Assembly (NCBI GenBank): GCA_024645245.1
Contig: JAHEBN010000005.1
Location: 4,818-57,872 of the forward strand
DNA from: Jiulongibacter sp.
Lineage (GTDB): Bacteria; Bacteroidota; Bacteroidia; Cytophagales; Spirosomataceae
Reading direction: 5' to 3'
Length of the DNA stretch: 53,055 nucleotides
The first letter of the stretch is position 1, and each line of letters opens with the position of its first letter. The translations under genes were made by a program, and so were the position numbers. Below are positions 17,650 through 27,409 of this stretch, piece after piece. The notes under the pieces are model-generated. The model worked only from the letters and a program-made list of their open reading frames with translations. It did no database searches and was not told the origin of the DNA.

Positions 17650-19455
17650 TCAGGAAACTTTGTTTGTAAAACGAATACCTAACTTATACCCAAACCAGGA
17701 ATATAAATTTGCAGAATTACCAAACCAATTGACCTGTCTTTCGGCTACCAGAAGTTTGTATTTACTAAAATCTAAAGATTGATTTTGAGTGGCAAATAAA
17801 TTAAGTGTAGGAGCAGCAAAAACAGCAAACCGGCTGCCGATTTTAGCTTCTATACCCAGGTTAAGTTGCCATTGCTGGCTCCAGGTATCGATTTGATCGG
17901 CATTAAATGACTCCGGAAGATAGGTGGTGGAAACCACATCGAGATTAGAACTTAGCCACTTAGTGTATTTCCAGGAGGTACCTAAACCGTACCCGAAGCC
18001 GAACAGGGTTTTGTTTATACGATTGTAATTATACGTGGCCTCAAAAATATTATAAAAGGCGGATGTTCCGGTCTTAAAACTCAATTCGGTGGCGTTGAGC
18101 TCACTAGCCGCAATTTCCAGCCTGCGATAACCGTTTTTCTTAACAAAACTGAAAAACCCTATCGGTACGCCGTGTGCTTCCTGAGCGAAATTGAATACTC
18201 CGATCTGCGTACCCGTAAATACTTTTGCGTAGTTAACAGGAGCGATCTGTAGGCCTTCGTGTTCGCCTAATGTTGCATTAAAAGCCCCGGCTATTTGCAC
18301 GCCAGAACTGTTTTTTAATGTCATGTTGCTCGCACCAGCTATGGCTACTCCTTCGCTATTACCTAAATTGAAATTACTTGCACCAGCTATTTGTATTCCG
18401 GTCATTTTTCTGCCAACAAGATTTACGGATCCTGACACTTGAACGCCATTCATTTGATTACGAATGATATTGGCTACGGTGCCTATTTCCAGTTTATTCA
18501 CATTACCGGTATAGCCCGCAATAATATTGAATGAAATGTCATTGGTGGTAATCGGGCTCAGGCGTTGGTTGGTTCCGATAAAAGGTAAAAATGAAACCTG
18601 AAATGGCCTGTATAGGCTATCTCTGATATTTTCAAAATGCTTCTTTTGCTTGGTGGTCATGAGCCAATTCATAAAATTCTCCTTACCGTTTTTTATGGAA
18701 GAATCCAGAAAAGCGAGTTCGTCCTGAAGGTCAATTTTGGGAAGTGTTATCTTTTCTTTTGACACTTCTACAGTTTCAGGCACAGGTACTTCCGATATTT
18801 TGGTATTGATTTTTTCCGATACGGCATCAATGGTTGTATCGGTTTTAATTGCCTGTGATTTAATCGGTTCTACTGCTACATCAAGTGACTTTTGTATCTG
18901 GTTTAAGTTTATATCTTTCTTGAAATCGATTCGATTGTAGATGGTTTCAATATGTTGCTCGTAAGTTTCTTTCGAAAACCTCAGGTCGATGTCTTTTTGG
19001 CTTTTCGGAAGTTTTATTTTGTAATACCCATGCATGTTGGTGAGGGCAGATGCCAGGGTAATAGGCTCATAAATACTTACATTTTCAATTCGTTCACCTG
19101 TTTCACTGTCGAGTACGTAACCCAGTACGAAGAAGTCTTTTTTTTTGGGAATTTTTCTTTTTTGCAAAATGATGTATTTACCCCTCACTTTAAAAGCTGT
19201 TTCCAATCCGAAAAGATCCTGCAGCACTTTGTCCAGGGTGTTGTCGTCGCAGGAGTAGCTTATTTTCCGGTTAGTTTCAATTTCGGCGGCGTTGAAGGAA
19301 AATTGGGCACCTGTTTTTTGTTCGATCGATTTCAAAACCTGCTCCAGACTTTGCTGGTTTACTTCCAGACTCAGCCTGCTGCTCAGTATGTCGGACTGAG
19401 CACGCAGGGAGCCGGTAATGGTTAGCATAAGAAGTAATGTTATAAGCTTTTTCAT
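17650..19455 (-). CDS. STN-domain outer-membrane protein with surface repeats
   Basis: A 601-residue secreted protein. After the signal (MKKLITLLLML ending LRAQ) comes an STN secretin/TonB N-terminal domain at about residues 22-80 (LEVNQQSLEQVLKSIEQKTG), then a carboxypeptidase-like domain at about 87-150. Past a linker, about residues 320-430 hold repeats of the form GVQIAGxxN spaced about 20 residues apart, as in LA_2272-type surface repeat proteins, followed by a beta-rich C-terminus. I start at the ATG at 19453-19455, which gives the signal peptide directly. It follows the FecR-like gene by 51 nt. STN domains normally receive or pass signals to FecR in transenvelope signalling. Confidence 0.85.
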   Translation of the reverse strand: MKKLITLLLMLTITGSLRAQSDILSSRLSLEVNQQSLEQVLKSIEQKTGAQFSFNAAEIETNRKISYSCDDNTLDKVLQDLFGLETAFKVRGKYIILQKRKIPKKKDFFVLGYVLDSETGERIENVSIYEPITLASALTNMHGYYKIKLPKSQKDIDLRFSKETYEQHIETIYNRIDFKKDINLNQIQKSLDVAVEPIKSQAIKTDTTIDAVSEKINTKISEVPVPETVEVSKEKITLPKIDLQDELAFLDSSIKNGKENFMNWLMTTKQKKHFENIRDSLYRPFQVSFLPFIGTNQRLSPITTNDISFNIIAGYTGNVNKLEIGTVANIIRNQMNGVQVSGSVNLVGRKMTGIQIAGASNFNLGNSEGVAIAGASNMTLKNSSGVQIAGAFNATLGEHEGLQIAPVNYAKVFTGTQIGVFNFAQEAHGVPIGFFSFVKKNGYRRLEIAASELNATELSFKTGTSAFYNIFEATYNYNRINKTLFGFGYGLGTSWKYTKWLSSNLDVVSTTYLPESFNADQIDTWSQQWQLNLGIEAKIGSRFAVFAAPTLNLFATQNQSLDFSKYKLLVAERQVNWFGNSANLYSWFGYKLGIRFTNKVS

Positions 19456-19506
19456 AAATTGTATTATTGTAATCTGAAAGTAAGACAACCCATGCCGGAA
19501 ATCCCC

Positions 19507-20463
19507 CTATTGTATGTGTGGTTTTTTAGAAATAATATAGCTGTTTTCTTCTTTTTTTATTTGTAAATCAAATGTTTCGGCTACTATTTGCAGCACATTA
19601 TCCAGACTTTCATTGTCAAATCTGGTGCTTAGAATGTAGTTTTCAAAATTATTTCCAATAAGCTGTATATTAGCATTATAACCCTTATTCAGGGTGGAAA
19701 CTACTTCCTTCAGAGGTCTTTCTTTAAATTCAAAAACTCGGGTTTTGTAAGCAAAAACATTGGGGTCAAGAATAAACCGGCTTTTGATAGTGTCTTGGAT
19801 AGCGTCAAATTCAGCTTCCTGATCTTTTACCACAATTATATGTGCACCTCTTGCCGAGCTGAATTGTACTTTTCCGCTTTTTACACTCACTTTTACATTT
19901 TCATTCCGGGCATTTATTCCGAAAGAAGTACCCAATACTTTGACTTCTGTACCATTTGCTTCAATAATAAATGGCTTGTCCGGATCAGGGCTGATGTCGA
20001 AAAAAGCTTCTCCTATTAGCTTTACCCTTCTCTCTTTTGAGGTGAATTTTTCGGGTATTTCGATCAAAGAAAATGAATTCAGGGTAATCACGCTTCCATC
20101 TTCCAGCGTTTTTGAAATAGTGCTTTTATCCGAAATCAAGGGAACATAAGTGGCAGATGAAGTATTTGATTTCCAAATCATAAAACTAACAGTGCCTATC
20201 AGGGCCAAAAGAGCAGCCCACCTTAAAAAACCTACATTTTGATTCTTTGGCAGTATCTTTTTTGCCACCAGCTTCCACGCCTGATCGGTATTGGCAAAAT
20301 CTTTATTTTTTTGGGTTTTAAGCCAAATTGAATAGTAGGTTTTGAGTTCCTTGCGATTTTCAGAATCCTGATCCAGCCACAAATCCATTTCCTGCAATTC
20401 GGATTCACTTGCATCGCCTGCAAAATACCTGGCCAGTAATTGATCATTTATTTCATTTTTCAT
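19507..20463 (-). CDS. FecR-type anti-sigma factor
   Basis: A 318-residue single-pass membrane protein. The cytoplasmic N-terminus (about 1-78) is the sigma-binding region; the membrane helix is at about 80-98 (RWAALLALIGTVSFMIW). A periplasmic FecR domain (about 110-205, with EDGSVITLNSFS and VKVLGTSFGI) and a C-terminal DUF4974 domain (about 245-315, ERPLKEVVSTLN) follow. It would hold the sigma factor inactive until an outer-membrane signal arrives. Its ATG overlaps the sigma gene stop by 4 nt, indicating coupled translation. Confidence 0.95.
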   Translation of the reverse strand: MKNEINDQLLARYFAGDASESELQEMDLWLDQDSENRKELKTYYSIWLKTQKNKDFANTDQAWKLVAKKILPKNQNVGFLRWAALLALIGTVSFMIWKSNTSSATYVPLISDKSTISKTLEDGSVITLNSFSLIEIPEKFTSKERRVKLIGEAFFDISPDPDKPFIIEANGTEVKVLGTSFGINARNENVKVSVKSGKVQFSSARGAHIIVVKDQEAEFDAIQDTIKSRFILDPNVFAYKTRVFEFKERPLKEVVSTLNKGYNANIQLIGNNFENYILSTRFDNESLDNVLQIVAETFDLQIKKEENSYIISKKPHIQ

Positions 20464-21065
20464 CGGCCGAAAAAAGTTAGAATTAGAAATAATACATAAT
20501 CGGCAAGTGAAATCCGTAAGTGCTTTAATGCTTTCCCTATTTGGTTTTCCACGGTTTTAATAGATAGGCCAAGCTTTTCCGCAATTTCTTTGTATTTCAT
20601 TTCCTCTATCCGGTTCATTTTGAATATCTTACGGCATTCGGAAGGCAATTCATTTATAGCCATTTCAATTTTGTTTTCCAGTTCGGAATTTTGCAAAATC
20701 TTGTCCGCTGTCAATTCATATTGCATTTCAAATAGCAAATTATAGCTTTGGTAGCTCGTTTTTACTTTCTCGTGTTTAATAGCATTCAGGCAATAATTAT
20801 GCACCGAGCGAAAAAGGTAACTTTGTAATGAACCGGTTATGATGGTCTTTTCTCTTTTTTCCCAAAAATTTACAAAAACCTGCTGCACGATGTCCTCACT
20901 CTCATCCTGTTTTTTTAAAATGGAAATAGCATACCTGCAAAGAGATTGATAATGCTGCCGGAAAACTTCTTCAAAAGCTTTCGCATCACCATTACGGATA
21001 TTGTCCAATCGCGATTCGGGCACTTCGTTATTATTGATAATATATGCGTTTGATGTCACAAACAT
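20460..21065 (-). CDS. ECF RNA polymerase sigma factor
   Basis: A 201-residue extracytoplasmic-function sigma-70 factor of the Bacteroidota FecI-like group. Region 2 spans about 30-95 (FRQHYQSLCRYAISIL, QVFVNFWEKRE) and region 4 about 135-190, with the helix-turn-helix YKEIAEKLGLSIKTVENQI. It is followed by an overlapping FecR gene and an STN outer-membrane protein. The usual receptor target next door is only a remnant, so its present regulon may lie elsewhere. Confidence 0.95.
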   Translation of the reverse strand: MFVTSNAYIINNNEVPESRLDNIRNGDAKAFEEVFRQHYQSLCRYAISILKKQDESEDIVQQVFVNFWEKREKTIITGSLQSYLFRSVHNYCLNAIKHEKVKTSYQSYNLLFEMQYELTADKILQNSELENKIEMAINELPSECRKIFKMNRIEEMKYKEIAEKLGLSIKTVENQIGKALKHLRISLADYVLFLILTFFGR

Positions 21066-21196
21066 AAATTTTTATTTGCCTTTCACCTATATGACAAGCC
21101 AAAAGTCTTTTACCCTCATGTGTTGGAAAAAATAAATTGTATTTGGACATAGGGGGAAAGAAGGTTTGAATTGTCTTAATGGAAAAATAACGAATT

Positions 21197-21922
21197 ATGA
21201 AAAAGCTAAAATTAGTATTTCTCTCTTTATCAACTATTTATGTTTTGTCATCTTGTATTGAAACCCGCGTGGAGCCGGGAGGCAATGTAGCAGATGAAAA
21301 GGTTTTCGATATGGATGATTTCAATGCCATTTCCTTAGGTTCAGCATTTAATGTGGAGGTTATTCCTTCTTCCGAATTTAGGGTAACGGCCAATGGTGCC
21401 CAGCGTGATATTAAAGATTTGTATGTGAGAGTGATCAACAAAACACTTAAAGTGAGCTATCAGAAAGGCGATTGGTTTGGTAATCTTACCCGTGCCAGAA
21501 TGGATTTGGTTATCGAAGTTCCGTATATCGAGGCTGTTGATATTTCGGGTGCTGCCAAAATGAAAATTTCGAAATTTGATAATATGGAAACTTTGGCTGC
21601 CGATCTTTCAGGTGCTTCGAAACTGTGGTTGAGAAATGGAATGAACAAATTAGAAGCCGATTTATCCGGTGCCTCTGTATTGGAATTAAATGCCCATTGC
21701 CCTGCCATAAATGCAGAATTATCTGGTGCCTCGAAATTAGATGCCTACGACGGCGAATCAGAAGAAGTACTTCTTACGCTAAGTGGAGCAAGTAAGGCTT
21801 ATGTTTCTGTAAGTGAGTACCTCCGTATCGATGCGAGTGGAGCCAGTTCACTGTATTACAAAGGCACACCAAGAATAGATCAGGAGGTTAGCGGAGGCAG
21901 CAAAGTAAAACAGGAAAAGTAA
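21197..21922 (+). CDS. GIN-domain (DUF2807) lipoprotein
   Basis: A 241-residue lipoprotein (lipobox ending LSSC at Cys20) with a head GIN domain. The N-terminal head contains VEVIPSSEFRVTANG, and the rest is a beta-helix ladder with five or more DLSGASK-type motifs about 20 residues apart. The same motif recurs in the C-terminus of the PspC protein at 6450-8912. The function of GIN domains is unsettled; an adhesive or envelope-stress role is often suggested. It is divergent from the sigma factor gene and its stop lies 12 nt from the stop of the convergent SNF2 gene. Confidence 0.9.
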   Translation: MKKLKLVFLSLSTIYVLSSCIETRVEPGGNVADEKVFDMDDFNAISLGSAFNVEVIPSSEFRVTANGAQRDIKDLYVRVINKTLKVSYQKGDWFGNLTRARMDLVIEVPYIEAVDISGAAKMKISKFDNMETLAADLSGASKLWLRNGMNKLEADLSGASVLELNAHCPAINAELSGASKLDAYDGESEEVLLTLSGASKAYVSVSEYLRIDASGASSLYYKGTPRIDQEVSGGSKVKQEK

Positions 21923-21934
21923 AATTCCTGATTT

Positions 21935-24868
21935 TCAAGTCAACAAAGCCATAATATCGTTCTGATTTAGCGATTTCATAAAACTCTCTTCGGTGGTAAT
22001 CAATTCATCGAAGAGTTTTTTCTTATTGTTTTGCAAAGCCAGAATTTTTTCCTCGACGGTATTTCGGCTAATGAACTTATAAGTAAACACCGTATTTTTT
22101 TGTCCGATGCGGTGTGCACGGTCTACGGCTTGTGCTTCGATGGCCGGATTCCACCACGGGTCGAGTAGAAAAACATATTCTGCGGCTGTCAGGTTTAATC
22201 CTACTCCTCCTGCTTTTAGAGATATCAGAAAAACCTTTATTTCGGGATCATTCTGAAAGTCATTTACTTCTTTTTGGCGGTCTTTGGTGGAGCCATCCAA
22301 GTAGGCATATTTTATTCCCATGTGATCCAGCATTTTACGAATTATGCTCAGGTGTTTTACAAACTGGCTGAATACCAAAGTTTTATGACCACCTTCCAGC
22401 ACGCCTCGCAGCTTATGTATCACGTCGGAGTCTTTCCCGGAGCTCCCTTCGTAGCTTTCATCCACCATACCCGGGTTATTGGCCAGTTGCCTTAATTTGG
22501 TAAGGCCTTGTAGCACAATCATTTGCGACTTATTCAGTCCGTTTTGCTCGATATGCTTAATAATCGTGTTGCGGTAGTGAGCCTTTGTTTCTTCGTAAAG
22601 TTTTTCCTGGTCTTCGCTCATGTCGCAATATTGTACAGACTCGATTTTTTCGGGTAATTCCGTGGCCACTTGCGACTTATGACGACGAAGCATAAAAGGT
22701 TTTATTTTGCTATAAAGCTTTCTGGTGCTTTCCTCGTTTTGCTGTTTTTCAATCGGTATCTGGAAATTATTCCGAAAATAGCTTTGTGAACCTAACAGGC
22801 CTGGATTGATAAATGTGATCTGGCTCCACAGATCCATAGTGCTGTTTTCCAATGGTGTACCTGTCAATATCAGGCGGTTTTTACAATTTAATAGTCGTAC
22901 AACCTGCGAAATATTGGAAGCCGGATTCTTTATGGCTTGCGATTCATCCAGAATTACGTATTCAAATCGAAACGGTTCTATAAAATCAATATCTAAACGT
23001 AAAACACCATACGAGCAAAGTATAAGATCGTATTTATGGAAGTCTTTCGTGGATTTTTCGCGGCCCGATCCGGTATGTAAAAGTATTTTTAATTTGGGTG
23101 TAAATTTTTCTGCTTCTTTTTGCCAGTTATAGAGTAGGGAGGTAGGCATTGCGAGTAAACTCGGATGCTGGCTACCGTCTTCTTTTATGGATTGCAGAAA
23201 TGCCAGGGTCATAACCGTTTTCCCCAAGCCCATGTCATCGGCCAGACAACCGCCAAAATTATAATTCCGTAGAAAGTGAAGCCAGTCGTAACCGGCTTTC
23301 TGGTAGGGCCTTAAAGTGCCTTTGAAGTTTTTGGGCATGGTGGTTGGAACTATCTCATCGAAATTTTCCAATGCCCGAAGTTTTCGGTCAATCACCGTTC
23401 TGGCCAGGCCATCTTCTTCCAGGTTTTGCACCAGATTGATGTGGTGCTTTTCGAGTAATGGTTCATCATCTACGATTTCCGAAAGATTGAAGAGCTCGTA
23501 ATACCGCACAAACCACTCTTCGGGAATTACGGCTATTCGGCCATCTGGCAGGCGGAATTCTTTTCTGTTAGAAAGTACCAACTCCCGTAATTGCAGAAAA
23601 GGGATTTCAAAATCACCGAAACTTACCTTGGTTTGAATATCGAACCAGTCGTTGTTTTCAACGATGTTTACCTCAATGGATGAAGTACCCAGAAAATACT
23701 GTTTTTCTGCCTCGTGACTTTGCCTTATTTCAATTCCGGATTCTTCAAGTTGGGAAATATTCTTTTGTAACCAGCTGAAAGCCTCCCATTTGGGCAGAAG
23801 TTTTTTGCCGTGTACAATGTTTAAACCCAGATCTAATACTTTTTTAAATATCTCTTTTTCTACTTCCAGCTGCCGGCGAACCTTGTGGAAAGTCCATTCT
23901 TCATTATTTTTCTCAATATCCACATAGGCATAAGCCGCCAGACTGTCGAAACGGAAATTATAAGAACCATATTCAAAGATGAGCTCAAACTGCATGTCGG
24001 CATCGATGTCCGGGAGAGTTTCTGACTCTTCTTCGCCTTCAAATAATTGCAGGCTTTTTGCTGTCATAATATGCTCCGAAACCAGCAGTACCGGTCTCGC
24101 CTCATATTCCTCTTTTCTTATTTCAAATCCATTGGCAAATACATTGAATTGAGCCACAAGTGGTCCAATAAATTTGCGATAATAAGTATCTTCAATTTTC
24201 CGCTCGATCTGGATATTACTTTTATTGAAAAAAGGCTTAAGTTTCTTTGCATCTACATGATTATCAAAATGATATAATTTTTCATTTATTAAAATAAATG
24301 CAGGTTTTTCACATAAAATCTGGGCACCAGAAAACTGAATTTTAACTTTTTCATTACCACATTTTACAATCGGGTAATATACCGTATGTGTTTCGTTTCT
24401 GTCAAAATTGAAATAAACTTTGGATTTCTCCTTCATAATGTCTACCTGTTTCCAGGTAGGATGCCCATCATTACCCATGATAAATAGGGTTTTATTGAGG
24501 AGCTTCGGCATGATTTCCGATTTATATTTGGCCAGGTATTCTTCTATGTAATCCTGAGTTGTTTTATCCGGTTTTTCGCTATCGTAAATTTTTGAAAAAT
24601 AGTCGTAAGCTTTTAACTTTTTCGGGTTGAATTTTTTAAGAATGGCGTCTTGTTGGATAGAATCCATGAGTTTAACCAGCTCAATATCAGTATCATCCAG
24701 GCCTTTCGAAAACTCCCTGATGTTTTTTGAAGAAACATTCTGAAAAGCAAAAGTAAGCTCTCCCCGACGGTTTAATTGCACCACAAAAGACTCAAACAAA
24801 TAGCCCAGATACTGGTGTTCGAAAAGTGAATAAATAATTTTAAAGGGCTCAGTTGTTGATACCGTCAT
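21935..24868 (-). CDS. SNF2-family DNA-dependent ATPase/helicase
   Basis: A 977-residue protein of the bacterial SNF2 (SWI2/SNF2, HepA-like) family. The first 500 residues are a family-specific N-terminal region. The ATPase has Walker A in DDMGLGKT near residue 543, the DExx box as DESQ near 641, the LTGTPLENS motif near 665, and the C-terminal helicase half with SLKAGGVGLNLT and the HRIGQ motif near 917. Such proteins translocate on double-stranded DNA or remodel nucleoprotein. No methylase or nuclease partner is adjacent, so there is no sign of a defence island. It appears monocistronic. Confidence 0.95.
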   Translation of the reverse strand: MTVSTTEPFKIIYSLFEHQYLGYLFESFVVQLNRRGELTFAFQNVSSKNIREFSKGLDDTDIELVKLMDSIQQDAILKKFNPKKLKAYDYFSKIYDSEKPDKTTQDYIEEYLAKYKSEIMPKLLNKTLFIMGNDGHPTWKQVDIMKEKSKVYFNFDRNETHTVYYPIVKCGNEKVKIQFSGAQILCEKPAFILINEKLYHFDNHVDAKKLKPFFNKSNIQIERKIEDTYYRKFIGPLVAQFNVFANGFEIRKEEYEARPVLLVSEHIMTAKSLQLFEGEEESETLPDIDADMQFELIFEYGSYNFRFDSLAAYAYVDIEKNNEEWTFHKVRRQLEVEKEIFKKVLDLGLNIVHGKKLLPKWEAFSWLQKNISQLEESGIEIRQSHEAEKQYFLGTSSIEVNIVENNDWFDIQTKVSFGDFEIPFLQLRELVLSNRKEFRLPDGRIAVIPEEWFVRYYELFNLSEIVDDEPLLEKHHINLVQNLEEDGLARTVIDRKLRALENFDEIVPTTMPKNFKGTLRPYQKAGYDWLHFLRNYNFGGCLADDMGLGKTVMTLAFLQSIKEDGSQHPSLLAMPTSLLYNWQKEAEKFTPKLKILLHTGSGREKSTKDFHKYDLILCSYGVLRLDIDFIEPFRFEYVILDESQAIKNPASNISQVVRLLNCKNRLILTGTPLENSTMDLWSQITFINPGLLGSQSYFRNNFQIPIEKQQNEESTRKLYSKIKPFMLRRHKSQVATELPEKIESVQYCDMSEDQEKLYEETKAHYRNTIIKHIEQNGLNKSQMIVLQGLTKLRQLANNPGMVDESYEGSSGKDSDVIHKLRGVLEGGHKTLVFSQFVKHLSIIRKMLDHMGIKYAYLDGSTKDRQKEVNDFQNDPEIKVFLISLKAGGVGLNLTAAEYVFLLDPWWNPAIEAQAVDRAHRIGQKNTVFTYKFISRNTVEEKILALQNNKKKLFDELITTEESFMKSLNQNDIMALLT

Positions 24869-25044
24869 TTATTTCAAAGCTATTTTACACGTCAAAATTT
24901 ATTCAGTTGTGATGTTTTGATTTTTTATAAACTTCGAATTTATATCCTGCTTGCGATACCAACAAATTAAGTTATCAACATCCCGGATATATTTATCAGG
25001 TGGTAAATGGGTATTTGTTTAACTTTAGCCTATATTCCAATTAA

Positions 25045-25434
25045 ATGAAATCAATGCGGAGCCTTAAATTACTTCCTGTTTTGCTCGTATTTTTACTTAC
25101 AAGTGCATGCATTAAGCCAAAATGTACGAAACATGAAATGTACTTTGGCAGAAATAGTCCGTCAGGTGAAATAAGTGAACAAGACTGGGAAAAATTTGTG
25201 AAGGAGAATATCGCATCCAAACTTCCCGGGTTTACCGTATGGGATGGAAAAGGTTTTTGGACTTCGGACAATGGAAAGGCAGAATTCGAAAAATCCAAGG
25301 TATTAATTTATTTGGATTGCTCCGGCCAAAAGACACTATTGGATAAAAATATTACTGAAATCAGAAAAGAATACATACGGGAGTTTAGTCAGAATTCTGT
25401 ACTGTGGACCAGCTTGAAAGTTTCTCAAAAATAA
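25045..25434 (+). CDS. DUF3574 lipoprotein
   Basis: A 129-residue lipoprotein (lipobox LTSAC, Cys22). The mature part matches the DUF3574 family: MYFGRNSPSGEISEQDWEKF, then LPGFTVWDGKGFW and a VLIYLDC strand. The function of the family is unknown. A second ATG three codons in (25054) is an equally good start. It is convergent with folA and appears to be a single gene. Confidence 0.82.
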   Translation: MKSMRSLKLLPVLLVFLLTSACIKPKCTKHEMYFGRNSPSGEISEQDWEKFVKENIASKLPGFTVWDGKGFWTSDNGKAEFEKSKVLIYLDCSGQKTLLDKNITEIRKEYIREFSQNSVLWTSLKVSQK

Positions 25435-25486
25435 AAATATTTCAGAGTTGGCAGCTATCTTTTTGATAGGAATGGCGAATGAAATT

Positions 25487-25990
25487 CTACTTTATAAGCG
25501 TAAGTATTTCAAAATCAAACTCATTTTTCTCGTCTTTTTCAAACGAGCGTTTTTTAGTAATTTGCCAGTTCTTAAAATGATCAAGCTCAAAATACGCATC
25601 TGCCTCGGGGGATGCATGCACCTTTGTCAGGTATACACGATTGCAATCCGGAAGGGCTTGCTCGTAAATATTAGCACCACCAATTACAAAGATTTCTTCG
25701 CTACCGTCCAATTCAGAAGCCAATTCATATGCTTTCTCCAGCGAATAAACCACATGACATCCCTCTATTTTTAGTTTTTTATTTCTGGTAACAATAATGT
25801 TATGTCTGTTTGGCAATGGTTTACCAATAGATTCGTAGGTTTTTCTACCCATAATGATACTGTGGCCTGTTGTCAATCTTCGGAAACTCTTCAGGTCTTC
25901 CGACAGTCGCCAGATCAATGCATTATTTTTACCAATAGCATTGTTTTCGGCAATGGCAATTATTAGGGAAATGTTCAAGTGTTGTTTCAT
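25487..25990 (-). CDS. folA: Dihydrofolate reductase
   Basis: A 167-residue NADPH-dependent dihydrofolate reductase, which regenerates tetrahydrofolate. Family motifs are IIAIAENNAIGKNNALIWRL at the N-terminus (the catalytic acidic residue is in RLSEDLKSF), the IIMGRKTYESIGKPLP segment and IFVIGGANIYEQAL. Length is normal. It is not paired with thyA here, as it often is in other bacteria. Confidence 0.96.
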   Translation of the reverse strand: MKQHLNISLIIAIAENNAIGKNNALIWRLSEDLKSFRRLTTGHSIIMGRKTYESIGKPLPNRHNIIVTRNKKLKIEGCHVVYSLEKAYELASELDGSEEIFVIGGANIYEQALPDCNRVYLTKVHASPEADAYFELDHFKNWQITKKRSFEKDEKNEFDFEILTLIK

Positions 25991-26104
25991 TTATTACAAA
26001 GTAAAGCTTTTAAAAAATTGCATGAAAATTTTGTTCATTCCCAAGTTGTTAATAATTAATTATTTGCTTTTTACTATCTTCCGCTTTCTGTAAAAACAAA
26101 CCTG

Positions 26105-27409
26105 ATGATTACCGATAAAAAGCAAATTAAAACCGAATTGCTAGCGGGGCTAAGTACCTTTCTCGCCACTTTTTACATCGTTCTTGTAAATCCTGCTATT
26201 TTATCTGAAGCAGGAATGCCTTTTTCGGGAGTAGTAACTGCCACCGTTTTAGTCACTTTTTTTGGTAGCCTGATGATGGGGGTTTATGCCAAAAATCCAA
26301 TTGTAGTAGCACCCGGGATGGGGATGAATGCTTTTTTTACTTACACCGCCGTGAAAGGTTACGGACTGAGTTATGAGCAGGCTTTGGGAGCCGTATTTTG
26401 GGCGGGGGTATTGTTTCTGTTTCTTTCACTTTTTAAGGCCCGCGAAAAAATTGTGGAAGCTATACCTGTACCCCTAAGGCATGCGGTTTCGGCGGGTATT
26501 GGTTTGTTTATTGCTTTTATTGGTTTTCAAAATGCCCATTTCGTGGTGGATAACCCTTCAACCTTGGTGAGTCTGGCTTCTTTGAAAGACCCTGTACCTC
26601 TGACATTTCTGGCGGGTTTACTTTTTACAGCTATTTTGCTTATTAAAAGGAAAACCGGAGCCATCGTTTACGGCATATTCTTTACCACTTTGCTGGCCTG
26701 GCCCATAGGCCGATGGTGGGGTGATGCCTCTCCGATTAATTATGGAATTCCCACTTTAGTAAATTATACTTCGGCATTAGCCTGGCCTGATTTCGGTTTG
26801 TTTTTCAAAGCCGATATTTTAGGTTCTATGAAGTTGGCTTTTATTCCTGTAATTTTTGTTTTCGCATTTACGGATCTGTTTGATAGCATATCTACTTTTG
26901 TGGGTTTGGCAGAAGCTTCCGGCATGAAAGATGAAAACGGGAATCCCACAAATATGAGAAAATCATTGATCACCGATTCGGCGGCTACTTTGTTTGCCGG
27001 AATTTCGGGTAGCAGCCCGGGAACAGCATTTATTGAATCGGCAGTAGGAATAGGGCAGGGAGGTCGCACCGGCTTAACCGCTATTTTTGCCGCGGTCTTA
27101 TTTTTACCCTTGCTGTTTATTTCGCCTCTATTATCACTTATTCCTTCAGTAGCCAGTTCGGTGGCTTTGGTATTGGTGGGCTCTTTTATGATGCGTCCGG
27201 TATTACAAATCAATTGGTCGGATCCTGGAGAAGCAATTCCTTGTTTTTTGTCCCTGGTACTAATCCCTTTTTCCTACAGCCTTACTTTAGGAATAGTTTT
27301 TGGCTTTATAAGCTGGACACTTTTCCAGGTTTTTTCCGGAAAAATAAAAGAAATAAGCCCTGTATTATGGATCATAAACCTTTTGTCTTTGTTTTTGCTA
27401 TGGATATGA
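26105..27409 (+). CDS. NCS2-family purine permease (AzgA/PbuG-like)
   Basis: A 434-residue inner-membrane transporter with about 12 to 14 membrane segments. Hallmarks of the hypoxanthine/guanine/adenine permease group are the N-terminal ELLAGLSTFLATFYIVLVNP, the GMGMNAFFTY segment near residue 80 and DLFDSISTFVGLA near residue 260, plus ISGSSPGTAFIESA. It should take up purine bases by proton symport. Its TGA overlaps the ATG of the next gene, a nucleosidase, which argues that both act in one purine salvage route. Confidence 0.93.
   Translation: MITDKKQIKTELLAGLSTFLATFYIVLVNPAILSEAGMPFSGVVTATVLVTFFGSLMMGVYAKNPIVVAPGMGMNAFFTYTAVKGYGLSYEQALGAVFWAGVLFLFLSLFKAREKIVEAIPVPLRHAVSAGIGLFIAFIGFQNAHFVVDNPSTLVSLASLKDPVPLTFLAGLLFTAILLIKRKTGAIVYGIFFTTLLAWPIGRWWGDASPINYGIPTLVNYTSALAWPDFGLFFKADILGSMKLAFIPVIFVFAFTDLFDSISTFVGLAEASGMKDENGNPTNMRKSLITDSAATLFAGISGSSPGTAFIESAVGIGQGGRTGLTAIFAAVLFLPLLFISPLLSLIPSVASSVALVLVGSFMMRPVLQINWSDPGEAIPCFLSLVLIPFSYSLTLGIVFGFISWTLFQVFSGKIKEISPVLWIINLLSLFLLWI

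Noticed and set aside
21935-24868. SNF2 helicase as part of a phage-defence island
   Set aside because: No methylase, nuclease, protease or other defence-type gene is adjacent; the neighbours are a GIN lipoprotein and DUF3574.
26764-27213. Minus-strand open frame of 149 codons
   Set aside because: It is a shadow of the NCS2 permease, which shows family motifs across the same bases.
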